Source of the DNA: JAPPHA01 sp963662705
GTDB lineage: Bacteria; Pseudomonadota; Alphaproteobacteria; Rhodobacterales; Rhodobacteraceae
Reading direction: 5' to 3'
Assembly: GCA_963662705.2 (NCBI GenBank)
Contig: OY759767.1
Span: 3,038,001-3,102,000, forward strand
Length of the DNA stretch: 64,000 nucleotides
This document shows positions 36,800-45,722 of this stretch, piece after piece. A program made the translations under genes and the position numbers. A model generated the notes under the pieces. That model was not told the origin of the DNA and did no database searches. It saw only the letters and a program-made list of their open reading frames with translations. Within the stretch, counting starts at the first letter, position 1. Each line of letters opens with the position of its first letter.

Positions 36800-38452
36800 C
36801 TATCGTTGTGACTGTTCCCAGTTCGGATCAGTGAAATAGGCCAGGTCGAGGGGCGGCAAGGGATCCATTCCCGCGATGTGGTCCGAAGCCTTTTCCCCGA
36901 TCATCATGGTCGGACAATTCAGATTCGCCGAGGGGATGAGAGGCATGATCGACGCGTCAACAACGCGTAATCTCTCCACACCCCTGACGCGGCACTCGCT
37001 ATCGACCACCGCGAGATCATCTTCGCCCATCCGGCAAGTGCCGCAAGGGTGATAGGAGGAATGACATGTGGCCCGAAGCCAGGATTCCAGCTCGTCGTCG
37101 CTTGCGACACCTTCACCCGGAAATAGCTCGGTCCCCGCATAACGGGACAGTGCGGGTTGGCGCAGCAGCTCTCGGGACAGGACGAATCCGGCCTTGAGTT
37201 CTTCAATGTCCTGCGGATGTTCAAGCATGTTGAAACGGATCCGCGGCACTGCCTGCACGTGAGTTCCACCCAGTCGTACGTACCCGCGGCTGAGCGGACG
37301 CTGGATGGAAAACTGCAACTGGAAGGCATGCTGCCTGATAAAGTCGGCGCTTCCTTCCGCCACGGCAATCGCGAACAGGGCAATCTGTAGATTTGGAACC
37401 CTGACCCCTGCCTTCGTGCGAATGAACGCGACCGCGTCGAAATGGTTGTTTGCGAGAACACCCTTTCTTGCTATCAGCCACTCGACGATCCCCCGTGCCC
37501 GGGAAACCGGGTCGAGGTGCCTGAAAAGGGTGACCGGTTCCCTGCACCTTGCCTGGACGGCGGTGAGCGGATGGTCCATCAGGTTTTCGCCGACATCCGG
37601 TGCATCCCTGATGACCTCTATTCCGAATTCCCGAAGATGCCGGGCGGGACCGATCCCGGAGTGCATGAGAAGGACAGGACTGTTGAATGCGCCGGCAGAG
37701 ATCACGATCTCGCGGTCAGCGCGCACCGTCCGCATTTCGCTCCCGCGGCGATATTCGATGCCACACGCCCTCTTTCCCTCGAACAGGATGCGTGACGCCG
37801 TGCTGCTGGACTGGATGCGGAGGTTCTTAGGGGGCGTGCGAAGGTAGCATTTCGCCGTCGATGAACGCTGGCCCCTGGCAACGTTTTTCGGGAACAGACC
37901 GAAACCGTCCTGCTGGAAACCGTTGACGTCTTCGGTGGACCGGTAACCCGCCTGTTTTCCGGCTTCCAGGAAGGCCTTGGCAAGCGGGCAAGGCCTGACC
38001 GTTGTTACGCCCACGGGTCCCTGTGTTCCCCGATATTCGCTCGGGCCGTCGAACCGCGTCTCAAGCCTTTTGAAATACGGCAACACGTCGGAATACGACC
38101 AGCCACGCGCACCTGCCTGCGCCCAGCCTTCATAATCCAGCGGATGGCCGCGCAGGTACAGTTGACCGTTGATTGAGGACGACCCTCCGAGTACGCGGCC
38201 GCGGGGCTGAACGAGCCGGCGGTCGTCGAGAAACGGTTCGGGCTCGGTCTGGAAGTTCCAGTTATATTTCGGTGCGTTGTAGGCGTAGCGCATCGCCGCC
38301 GGGATACGAAAGAGCAAGCTGTTGTCCTTCGGTCCGGCCTCGAGAAGCACGACGCGGACCGACCGGTCTTCGGCCAGCCGCGCGGCGACGATGGCACCGG
38401 CACTACCGGAACCCACGACAACGAAGTCGACGGTCGGAATTGACTTGCTCAC
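36800..38452 (-). CDS. GMC-family FAD-dependent oxidoreductase (choline-dehydrogenase-like)
   Basis: A 550-residue flavoprotein that oxidises an alcohol group. The FAD Rossmann motif is VVVGSGSAGAIVAARLAED with the distal LLEAGPKD. The GMC signatures PRGRVLGGSSSINGQLYLRG and SAGAFNSPVLLMHSGIGP follow. The C-terminal active site includes YHPCGTCRMG and SANLNCPTMMIGEKASDHI. It is closest in pattern to BetA-like dehydrogenases, but the substrate is unknown. It is the last gene of the aminotransferase-deacylase-GMC operon, 132 bp after the deacylase. Confidence 0.9.
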   Translation of the reverse strand: MSKSIPTVDFVVVGSGSAGAIVAARLAEDRSVRVVLLEAGPKDNSLLFRIPAAMRYAYNAPKYNWNFQTEPEPFLDDRRLVQPRGRVLGGSSSINGQLYLRGHPLDYEGWAQAGARGWSYSDVLPYFKRLETRFDGPSEYRGTQGPVGVTTVRPCPLAKAFLEAGKQAGYRSTEDVNGFQQDGFGLFPKNVARGQRSSTAKCYLRTPPKNLRIQSSSTASRILFEGKRACGIEYRRGSEMRTVRADREIVISAGAFNSPVLLMHSGIGPARHLREFGIEVIRDAPDVGENLMDHPLTAVQARCREPVTLFRHLDPVSRARGIVEWLIARKGVLANNHFDAVAFIRTKAGVRVPNLQIALFAIAVAEGSADFIRQHAFQLQFSIQRPLSRGYVRLGGTHVQAVPRIRFNMLEHPQDIEELKAGFVLSRELLRQPALSRYAGTELFPGEGVASDDELESWLRATCHSSYHPCGTCRMGEDDLAVVDSECRVRGVERLRVVDASIMPLIPSANLNCPTMMIGEKASDHIAGMDPLPPLDLAYFTDPNWEQSQR

Positions 38453-38584
38453 GCGTTACCCGCGCCAGGATTCCGCGTGCAGGAATCCGTTACGGCCCGT
38501 GCGAATGCGATGATCTTCAAGATCATCGACCACTGACGGACGCGAACTGGACATGACCGCAGAACCTGCCGGGTGCGGTCACCA

Positions 38585-39610
38585 TCATCCACGATAACCG
38601 TTCAACGTAAAGAACAGCGTGTCGCCCACCTCGCAAAGGGCCGGTGTCCGCTTGCAAAACACGACACCGCCCTTTCTGAAGTGCAGCTTTTCGGGAGCAA
38701 GCCAGGGTTCCTTGAGCGACCAGATGTAGCCTGCAAACTGACCGTCTTCCACGTCATCGCCCAGGTTCACGCGCGGTTCGAACATGCCGTCCTTGTTGGC
38801 ATAAATGTAGTTTTCGTCCGTCTGCATGTCCATGAGCCGAACGGCGTGTTCCGGTTCGGGGAGGTCGAGGTCCGGCGGAAGGATGCCCATTTCTCGAAGG
38901 CAGCGCTTCATGCCGTTGAAGGCGAAGTCGCGTATCCAGGGCCTGATCTTGCCGGCACCGCCCAGTTCGGTCGAAACGTAGATGACATTTCGAGGAAGCG
39001 CTTCACCGGAGAGCGTCGTTTCATGGACCCTTTTGCCGACGATCCCGAGAGGCGCTCCGAACAAATGCAGGAACCTCATCTGCAGCGCGTCCTTGTCCTC
39101 GACGCCCATCAGGCGGATTTTCACCGACGGATGATGATCGATCGACTTGCCGGCGGAATGGAGGTCAAAAATGGCGTCCGCCCTGCGGACCAACTGGTTC
39201 GTGATGTACCAGGCGATCATTTCGGTCGGCGAACCGTACTGGTTGCCGGGAAAAAGCCGATTGAGATTGGCCTCGCCCGTCCAGTCGATCGGCGACGTGC
39301 GGCGGCCGGAATAATACGCGGGCGCGTTGGCCGCGGGAAGAAAGATGACCTGGCCGGTAATGTCGTGAGGCCCGAGAGTCTGGTACAGCTCGTTGCAAAT
39401 GGAAACGCCCTCGTATTCATCACCGTGATTGGCGCCGATGACGATGGCGCAGGGTCCGGCACCGTTCCTGATCGACATGACCGGCACCGGAATCCAGCCG
39501 TAGGCGGACCGGTCAGAGGAAAACTGAATCCGGATATAACCGTGATGTTTTCCGTCCTCGTCGAAATCGATCTCGCAGGACGGCGCCAGGCTGGCTTTGG
39601 GACAAGGCAT
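38585..39610 (-). CDS. Succinylglutamate desuccinylase/aspartoacylase-family deacylase
   Basis: A 341-residue zinc hydrolase that removes an acyl group from an amino compound. The metal motif is GANHGDEYEG (His and Glu), with the third ligand region ADAIFDLHSAGKSIDHH. The catalytic stretch ends in STELGGAG and a C-terminal beta domain follows. Size and motifs match EutE/DoeB, which deacetylates N-acetyl-diaminobutyrate in ectoine breakdown, but the substrate here is not proven. AAGGA precedes ATG 39610. It lies 21 bp after the aminotransferase gene, so the two are surely co-transcribed. Confidence 0.85.
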   Translation of the reverse strand: MPCPKASLAPSCEIDFDEDGKHHGYIRIQFSSDRSAYGWIPVPVMSIRNGAGPCAIVIGANHGDEYEGVSICNELYQTLGPHDITGQVIFLPAANAPAYYSGRRTSPIDWTGEANLNRLFPGNQYGSPTEMIAWYITNQLVRRADAIFDLHSAGKSIDHHPSVKIRLMGVEDKDALQMRFLHLFGAPLGIVGKRVHETTLSGEALPRNVIYVSTELGGAGKIRPWIRDFAFNGMKRCLREMGILPPDLDLPEPEHAVRLMDMQTDENYIYANKDGMFEPRVNLGDDVEDGQFAGYIWSLKEPWLAPEKLHFRKGGVVFCKRTPALCEVGDTLFFTLNGYRG

Positions 39611-39631
39611 TCTGTTTCCTTTGCTGACGGT

Positions 39632-40816
39632 TCAGGCGGGCGAGGTGGTCGACCTGTACGACCTGTAGGCCTTTCCGAGTTGCGCGACGCCCAAGCGTAT
39701 CTGGTCTTCGTCCACGAAACTGTATGCCAGCCGCAGGCAATTTCCGGGATCATCCGACGGGAAACTCAGACGCCCCGGCGTGGCTTCAACGCCACCCCGG
39801 ATACCAAGTTCGACTACGTGTTCCGCATCGTCGGACTCGCGTAGCCTGACCCAAAGGAAATACCCTCCATCCGGTACCCGGCACTTCGCTTCCGGCATGT
39901 ACTCGGCAAGTGCAGCGACCATCGCATCACGGTGGCTTCGCATTTTTTCCGTCAGTTCGTCGACATGCCGGCTGATCTTGTTGGAACGCATGAGCTGGAC
40001 GACGATGCGCTGTGCGAATGTATTCGACCCTCCATCGGCCTTCTGCATGGCCATTCTGCGGACGACGCCCGCGTCCCCGATGGCCCAGCCGACACGCAAT
40101 CCCGGCGCGATGGTCTTCGACACGGTCCCGAGCGAAATCACGTGACCGGTCGTGTCCAATGACTTGATCGGCGGCACAGCCTCGCCATCGAACCGGATGC
40201 GGCGGTACGGATCGTCTTCGCAAATCACGAAATTGTAGCGTCTGGCGAGTTCAAGGATTTTTCGCCGCCGCGCGAGGCTCATGGTGATGCCGGTCGGGTT
40301 GTGGAAGTCCGGTACATCGAACAGCAACTTCGGCATTGGCTCCGCATTAGCCTCGAAAAGCTCGAGTTGCTCCTCGAGTTCGTCGGTCGATAGGCCATCC
40401 CGGTCCTGGCCGACATCGACAAACTGGACGTTGTGCGTGCGCATGATATGGATCGCAGTCATGTAGGACGGCCGCGTCACGATCACGCGGTCACCCGGTT
40501 CGACGAAGACGCGGCACGCGAGGTCGAGCGCATTCTTCGCTCCATAAGTGACGAGCACGTTTTCGGGTTTCGCCTGGACCCCGTCTCCGGCCACGAACCT
40601 GCAGATTTCCTCACGCAAGTCATCCAGCCCCATCAGCGGTCCGTATTGCATAGCTTCTTCCCGACGCGGGCCGACTGCTTCGGCTGCCTCGCGCACGACA
40701 TCGGGCAGCAAGGGCGGGTAAGCGGCACCGCTGGCGAGAGAAATAGTTCCGGGGACGTGATCGAACACCGACTTTCCGAGGACCGAGGACCGGCGCGCAA
40801 ACCTGAATTCCGTCAT
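39632..40816 (-). CDS. PLP-dependent aminotransferase, class I/II
   Basis: A 394-residue fold-type I aminotransferase. The PLP Lys is Lys234 in SLGTVSKTIAPGLRVGW. The cofactor-binding PDFHNPTGITMS and ICEDDPYRRIRFD (Asp and Tyr) precede it, and the terminal Arg region is NCLRLAYSFVDEDQIRLGV. It resembles the catalytic half of MocR-type proteins and 2-aminoadipate-type transaminases but has no N-terminal GntR domain. It is the first gene of the minus arm of the regulon; the shared operator lies 185 bp upstream. Substrate unknown. Confidence 0.9.
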   Translation of the reverse strand: MTEFRFARRSSVLGKSVFDHVPGTISLASGAAYPPLLPDVVREAAEAVGPRREEAMQYGPLMGLDDLREEICRFVAGDGVQAKPENVLVTYGAKNALDLACRVFVEPGDRVIVTRPSYMTAIHIMRTHNVQFVDVGQDRDGLSTDELEEQLELFEANAEPMPKLLFDVPDFHNPTGITMSLARRRKILELARRYNFVICEDDPYRRIRFDGEAVPPIKSLDTTGHVISLGTVSKTIAPGLRVGWAIGDAGVVRRMAMQKADGGSNTFAQRIVVQLMRSNKISRHVDELTEKMRSHRDAMVAALAEYMPEAKCRVPDGGYFLWVRLRESDDAEHVVELGIRGGVEATPGRLSFPSDDPGNCLRLAYSFVDEDQIRLGVAQLGKAYRSYRSTTSPA

Positions 40817-40986
40817 CGGATAACCGGATGGCTGCTATCGATGGCCAAGGGACGGTCGACGGCCTGTCCACGGGTACAACAACCTGCGCCAGCATGCTCC
40901 GAAACCATTTTTTCCGGGCGTCTCCGCGCGATGTACGCACGGACATCCCTTAACTCCAAGGCGTACACCTGCATGCTCCCCAGAAG

Positions 40987-41040
40987 AAACGGTCGCAATA
41001 AATATTATATTATATAGTATTATGCGAATGTCAACACGAA
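40987..41040. promoter_or_regulatory. Shared AT-rich operator/promoter repeat, copy 1
   Basis: A 54-bp segment repeated in direct orientation at 45660-45713 with only about six mismatches. Its core is a 21-bp dyad at 41001-41021, AATATTATA-TTA-TATAGTATT, with one mismatch between arms. It lies upstream of the aminotransferase operon (minus strand). Such AT-rich dyads suit GntR/FCD regulators, and one is encoded at 53176. The sequence also supplies promoter-like TATA elements on both strands. Confidence 0.65.
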
Positions 41041-41074
41041 ACTACGGGACGATGACGCCGTCGGGCGCCGCGGT

Positions 41075-41205
41075 TTGCGCGGTTTGCGCAATATGCTGCA
41101 AAAGGTTGGCATTGAGCTTGTCGTTGTCGAGGCGACCGGCCGCCATCACCGGGCACTGCACCAGAGCCTGCACGCCTGCAGTCTCCCGGTGGCGGTTCCG
41201 CCGCC
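41075..41205 (+). pseudogene. IS110-family transposase, short N-terminal fragment
   Basis: The frame LRNMLQKVGIELVVVEATGR, then HHRALHQSLHACSLPVAV, matches the first part of the DEDD domain of IS110 transposases, where VVEATGG carries a conserved acidic residue. Homology ends after about 43 codons and the start is missing. It lies directly downstream of operator copy 1. Confidence 0.55.
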
Positions 41206-41551
41206 GCTGAAGTCGTTTCTGCCCGCTGCGGTGAGGCTGCGGCCGAGTTTGGTCGTCGCCCAAACGGCGGCCCCTTGTCCGGATCTCCCGTCCGCCGGAA
41301 GCAGTGTGGCCGTCTCCGTGATCATCACCCGTCCGCCGACCTCGTCGACGACCGTCGTGTCAAGCGTCACACCGGCGGACTGCAGCGCCCAGGGTTTCGG
41401 CAAGAGTGCGAGAAGCGCGGCCAGAACGAGGAACCCTGCCGCGCGCCACGAAAAGGCACCCCGATTCGTGACTCGTTACCGAAGTGCTCTCCGAACATGG
41501 GAGCCTCTCGCAAAGAAATCACTTGCGGCGAAGCACCCGACTCCGCCGCCC
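41206..41551. other. Noncoding stretch downstream of the IS110 scrap
   Basis: About 350 bases with no supportable frame on either strand. A minus-strand frame (41146-41403) shows a stretch GVTLDTTVVDEVGGRVMITE that looks protein-like, but I cannot assign it. Confidence 0.3.
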
Positions 41552-41586
41552 AAAAAAAGTCGCGCTGGGGGAGAGTCCAGCGCGAC
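41552..41586 (-). terminator. Rho-independent terminator on the minus strand
   Basis: GTCGCGCTGG and CCAGCGCGAC form a perfect 10-bp stem with an 8-base loop. On the minus strand the stem is followed by seven Ts (41558-41552). It is a textbook terminator, yet no minus-strand gene is recognised immediately upstream of it in the transcribed direction. Confidence 0.75.
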
Positions 41587-41821
41587 ACTACACATTGCCA
41601 GCCCGCGAAAATCCGCTTCGTCGAACCGATAATCCCAATTCCGTTGGATCGTAAAGAGTTTTGTGTTAAGTGTGTGTGTGAAAATCGGAGGTTTTGATTT
41701 AGATTCGATTAATAATGAACTGATTGTCCCTGCGGCACGCCCCGAACGACAGCGTGAGGCACCACAAATGCGGTGTCCGGACGAGTTTCGGGTTGCGTGC
41801 CGAATCGGAAAAGGAGAAACC

Positions 41822-44179
41822 ATGACGCAGTCCGACGACGCGACGCGGGAGAACCAGGCACCGCGCGAGCCTGTCCCCAACCTCAACGCTGCCATCCTGC
41901 GCATCAATGCCACCCTTGACCTCGACATCGTGCTCGGCGAGGCGGTGGAAAGCGCCCGTGCCCTCACCGGCGCCCGCTACGGCGTCATCGTCACCGTCGA
42001 CGAAGATGGTGACCCGCAGGACCCCGTGTTTTCGGGCCTGACCACGGAGGAGGAACGCGAACAGCTCGCCTGGCCTGGCAACGTCCACCTGTTCGAGCAT
42101 CTTCGCACCCTGCCGGGGCCGTTGCGGGTGGCCGACTTCCCTGAATACGTCAGCGCGCTCGGAATCGAATCCCCCTGGACGATCTCCCGAACTTTCCAGT
42201 GCACGCCGATGCGCCACAGAGGCGTCTATTTCGGCCACTTTTTCCTCGCCGACAAGGCGGATGGCGAAGCCTTCACCGACGAGGACGAGGAGGTGCTGTC
42301 GCTGTTTGCCTCCCAGGCCGCGTCTGCGATCGCCAACGCGCGCACGCACTGCAGCGAGCGACGCGCCCGGGCTGATCTCGAGGCCCTGGTCGAGACCTCG
42401 CCGGTGGGCGTCGTGGTCTTCGATGCGAAGAATGGCCGGGCGGTGTCGTTCAACCGCGAGGCGCGGCGGATCGTGGAGAGCCTGCGCATGCCCGGCCGAC
42501 CGCCCGAGCAGCTCCTGGAGGTGCTGTCGTTCCGTCGCGGAGACGGACGCGAGGTGTCCTTGAGCGAATTTCCCCTTGCTGAGCAGCTCAACAGCGGCGA
42601 GACGGTCCGCCTCGAAGAGATGGTGCTCTCGGTGCCGGACGGACGCAGTGTTCGGGTGTTGGTCAATGCCACCCCGATCCCCGCCGAAGGAGACGCCGTC
42701 CGCTCGGTGGTGGTCACCTTTCAGGATCTTGCACCGCTCGACGAGATCGAGCGCATGCGGACCGAGTTCCTGGGCCTGGTGAGCCACGAACTGCGCGAGC
42801 CGCTGGCCGCCATCAAGGGCTCGGCGGTGACGTTGCAGGAGGAGGCGCCGGGGCTCGACCCGGCAGAGATGCGCGAGTTCCACCGCCTCATCGGCGAGCA
42901 GGCCGACCACATGCGCGGTCTCATCGGCGATCTGCTCGATGCCGGGCGCATCGAGGCCGGCACGCTCTCGGTCTCACCCGAATCGTCGGAGGTCGCCGAC
43001 CTGGTGGAGGGCGCACGGAACACGTTCCTGAACGGAGGCGCGCGGCACGGGGTTGTCATCGACCTTCCGCCGAACCTTCCCCGGGTGATGACCGACCGGC
43101 GGCGCATCGTGCAAGTGCTGAACAACCTGCTTTCCAATGCCGCGCGGCACGCTCCGGAATCGTCGGCCATCCGGGTCTCGGCGCTGCGCGAGGAAGCTCA
43201 TGTCGCGGTCGCGGTCTCCGACGGGGGTCGGGGCATGGAGCCTGAGCAGCTTGCGCAGTTGTTCCTCAAGCGCGTCGGCCCCAAGGACGGAGAACGGGAG
43301 GGAAAGAGGGCGGGCCACGGCCTGGGTCTCGCCATCTGCAAGGGGCTCGTGCAGGCGCATGGTGGGCGCATCCGGGCAGAGAGCGCCGGCCCTGGTCAAG
43401 GTACGACCATCATCTTCACCGTGCCGGTGGCCGAGGACGCCGGCAGCGAGGCGCCCGGTGCGTCGCCGGCACCTTCGCGACAGTCTCAAGAAGATACCGC
43501 GCCTCCACGCATCCTTGTGGTCGACGACGACCCCCGAACGCTGCGCCTGGTGCGCGACGCGCTCTCGGACGATGGCTACGCGCCCGTGATCACGGGCGAT
43601 CACCGCGGACTTGCCCGCATCCTCCGTGCGGAGAAGCCGGTGCTCGTCGTGCTCGACCTGGTGCTGCCGGGCGCCGACGGCATCGAGCTGATGACCGAGA
43701 TTCCCGAGCTCTCCGACCTGCCTGTCATCTTCATCTCGGGCTATGGCCGCGACGAGACCGTCGCCCGGGCGCTCGATGCCGGCGCCGCGGACTACATCGT
43801 GAAGCCCTTCTCTCCGACCGAGCTCACCGCGCGCGTGCGGGCGGCGTTGCGACGGCACGAGCGCCCGGCCCCGTTTATCCTGGGCGAACTAGCGATCGAT
43901 TACGAGAGCCGCCGCGTCACGGTGGAGGGCCGCGCGGTGAACCTCACCGCGACCGAATACACGCTCCTGCGGGTGCTCTCGCTCAACGCCGGGCGGGTTG
44001 TCCCCTACGACACGCTGCTCCGCCAGGTGTGGGGCGGGCGGGGATACGCCGGCCCGAACCTGGTGCGGATCTTCGTGCGGAACCTCCGCCGCAAGCTTGG
44101 CGAAACCGCCACGCGCCCGGCCTGGATCTTCAACCAACGCGGCGTCGGATACCGCATGCCGGATCCCGACGAACGTTGA
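41822..44179 (+). CDS. Soluble GAF-PAS histidine kinase fused to a complete OmpR-type response regulator
   Basis: This 785-residue protein combines a whole two-component system. The order is a GAF domain (about 20-180), a PAS-like domain (185-295), HisKA with His322 in GLVSHELREPLAAIKGSA, an ATPase with NNLLSNAARHAP, DGGRGMEPE and GHGLGLAICKGL, a receiver with phospho-Asp612 in VVLDLVLPGADGIEL and VKPF, and a winged helix (LTATEYTLLRVLSLNAGRVV to GVGYRMP). No membrane helix is seen. ATG 41822 has AAGGAG. It looks more GC-rich than its flanks, suggesting transfer. It lies between the two operator copies. Confidence 0.9.
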   Translation: MTQSDDATRENQAPREPVPNLNAAILRINATLDLDIVLGEAVESARALTGARYGVIVTVDEDGDPQDPVFSGLTTEEEREQLAWPGNVHLFEHLRTLPGPLRVADFPEYVSALGIESPWTISRTFQCTPMRHRGVYFGHFFLADKADGEAFTDEDEEVLSLFASQAASAIANARTHCSERRARADLEALVETSPVGVVVFDAKNGRAVSFNREARRIVESLRMPGRPPEQLLEVLSFRRGDGREVSLSEFPLAEQLNSGETVRLEEMVLSVPDGRSVRVLVNATPIPAEGDAVRSVVVTFQDLAPLDEIERMRTEFLGLVSHELREPLAAIKGSAVTLQEEAPGLDPAEMREFHRLIGEQADHMRGLIGDLLDAGRIEAGTLSVSPESSEVADLVEGARNTFLNGGARHGVVIDLPPNLPRVMTDRRRIVQVLNNLLSNAARHAPESSAIRVSALREEAHVAVAVSDGGRGMEPEQLAQLFLKRVGPKDGEREGKRAGHGLGLAICKGLVQAHGGRIRAESAGPGQGTTIIFTVPVAEDAGSEAPGASPAPSRQSQEDTAPPRILVVDDDPRTLRLVRDALSDDGYAPVITGDHRGLARILRAEKPVLVVLDLVLPGADGIELMTEIPELSDLPVIFISGYGRDETVARALDAGAADYIVKPFSPTELTARVRAALRRHERPAPFILGELAIDYESRRVTVEGRAVNLTATEYTLLRVLSLNAGRVVPYDTLLRQVWGGRGYAGPNLVRIFVRNLRRKLGETATRPAWIFNQRGVGYRMPDPDER

Positions 44180-44487
44180 TCGGCGGGAGCACCCGACGAC
44201 ACCGGCTCGCATGCCTCCCCCGGGCACGAAAAAAAGAGGAGACCATCCTGCCGAATCCAGCTTGATCGCGTCGCTTCGCTCCGGGTGGCGACCACGATGA
44301 AATCTGAAACAAACTTCGGGTGACACAGACTGGCGACATCGGATGATATGCGGAATATGCGGGAGTCAGATTTGGGCGGTAAATTGGTGAATTTCCCCAA
44401 TCGGTCCCTGTCGACGAGGGGCCGCATGGCGCAAAGGTCAAACCCGGTGCGGCGCTTCCGGTCCTGCGTCGCCGCAAACCGCCAAGA
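44180..44487. other. Gene-free stretch between convergent genes
   Basis: About 310 bases between the kinase gene and the convergent spermidine-synthase-like gene. No family match or clear terminator is seen. Frames here on the minus strand have the look of chance translation. Confidence 0.3.
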
Positions 44488-45165
44488 TCATTGCGACAGC
44501 GACCGACCAGCCATGTAGACCACGTGAAAGACTTGCTTACCGGGCACGGCCAGCTCGACGCGAAGCCGCCGCCATTTCCAGTCGATCGAATCCAGGGCAT
44601 CTTCGAACTCGGCGGATTCCGTGGACGACCAGAAACCGACAACGCCGTCTTGACCGAGGATGCGCGAGATTAAGGCGAGTCCTTCGGATTCGTAGAGGCC
44701 GCGGTTGGACCGATGAAGGATGAAGTCAGGACCGTTGTCGGTGTCCAGCAGGACCACGTCAAAGACTTGCCCACCCTCCCGGATCACGTCCACGACGTTC
44801 ACGTTCCGGACATTGACCCGCATGTCCGTCAACGGGTGCCCGGCCAGGGGAGCCAGCACGCCCCTGTTCCATTCGACGATTTCTTTCTGAAGTTCGCAAA
44901 CGGTGATCTTCGCCTCCCTGCCGATGGAATCGAGCACGGCGCGCAGCGTATAGCCCATCCCGAGACCGCCAATCAGGATCTTCGGAGACTCCTTGTGGCA
45001 TTGACCGCAGACAACCCGTGCAAGAGTCGTTTCGGACACGGAATTGCTGCTCGACATGAGTTCCCAGCCGTTGAAGCGGATATCGAAGATTTCCCCGCGC
45101 CGCCGCAGGACGATCGTATCACCCTCGCCGGTTTCCGCGCGAGCCAGTTCCCGCCAGACGTCCAT
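44488..45165 (-). CDS. Spermidine-synthase-like SAM-dependent methyltransferase-fold protein
   Basis: A 225-residue Rossmann-fold protein of the polyamine aminopropyltransferase/methyltransferase group. The SAM-binding loop is PKILIGGLGMGYTLRAVLDS. The acidic second strand reads KITVCELQKEIVEWNRGVL and the post-core region is VFDVVLLDTDNGPDF, where spermidine synthases carry D-D/S catalytic residues. An N-terminal beta domain precedes it. It is shorter than true spermidine synthases (about 280 aa), so the function is uncertain. AAGGAG sits 4 bases upstream of ATG 45165. It stands alone, convergent with the kinase gene. Confidence 0.8.
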   Translation of the reverse strand: MDVWRELARAETGEGDTIVLRRRGEIFDIRFNGWELMSSSNSVSETTLARVVCGQCHKESPKILIGGLGMGYTLRAVLDSIGREAKITVCELQKEIVEWNRGVLAPLAGHPLTDMRVNVRNVNVVDVIREGGQVFDVVLLDTDNGPDFILHRSNRGLYESEGLALISRILGQDGVVGFWSSTESAEFEDALDSIDWKWRRLRVELAVPGKQVFHVVYMAGRSLSQ

Positions 45166-45659
45166 GGTACTCCTTAAATGCAAACAGGGATTCTGCAGGA
45201 CCGGCCCGAATCGTGACGGATGGGAGCATGGCCGTGCATCACGTCGCCTATGGATTCTCTGCTCCCCGTATGTGAGATCGACGGCGTTTCCCGGTCAATT
45301 CCGGATTTGCGTTACCCGCAGAAATCGGACCTCCGGCGGGAATCCATCTCCCGCCGGACTGTACGGGATTCGGGCTGCCGATGTAATCCAATTGAACGGT
45401 TGCCGCCTAGCCGAACATGGCGAGACCTCAGGCGAAAGAAAATGGTGGACGGAGCATGATCGATCTGCATCCATCCGAGAACCGAGAACAGAGGGGCGCG
45501 CGCATCAATCCGGATGTCGCCAACGTTTGACCTGTAACGGTCGCCACGGACCTGTCGGTGCCCGTACCTTTCGACGGCACCTTGCCTGGATGCCTCCGCA
45601 CGATGGCCGCGCGGACCATCCTTGATCTCTGGGGCGGACACGTACCCGTTCACCGGAAA
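45166..45659. other. Gene-free stretch upstream of operator copy 2
   Basis: Nearly 500 bases with no supportable gene. It separates the spermidine-synthase-like gene from the operator repeat. No IS end or inverted repeat is seen that would explain the duplication of the repeat. Confidence 0.35.
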
Positions 45660-45713
45660 AAACGCTTGCAATATATATTATATTATATAGTATTATGTGA
45701 AAGTCAACACGAA
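45660..45713. promoter_or_regulatory. Shared AT-rich operator/promoter repeat, copy 2
   Basis: Direct copy of 40987-41040 exactly 4,673 bp downstream. The dyad lies at 45674-45694 (TATATTATA-TTA-TATAGTATT). It ends 10 bp before the ATG of the M24 hydrolase gene, so the dyad probably overlaps the transcription start or the -10 region. Similarity continues weakly through the start codon (ACGATG in both copies). Confidence 0.65.
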
Positions 45714-45722
45714 CTCACGACG

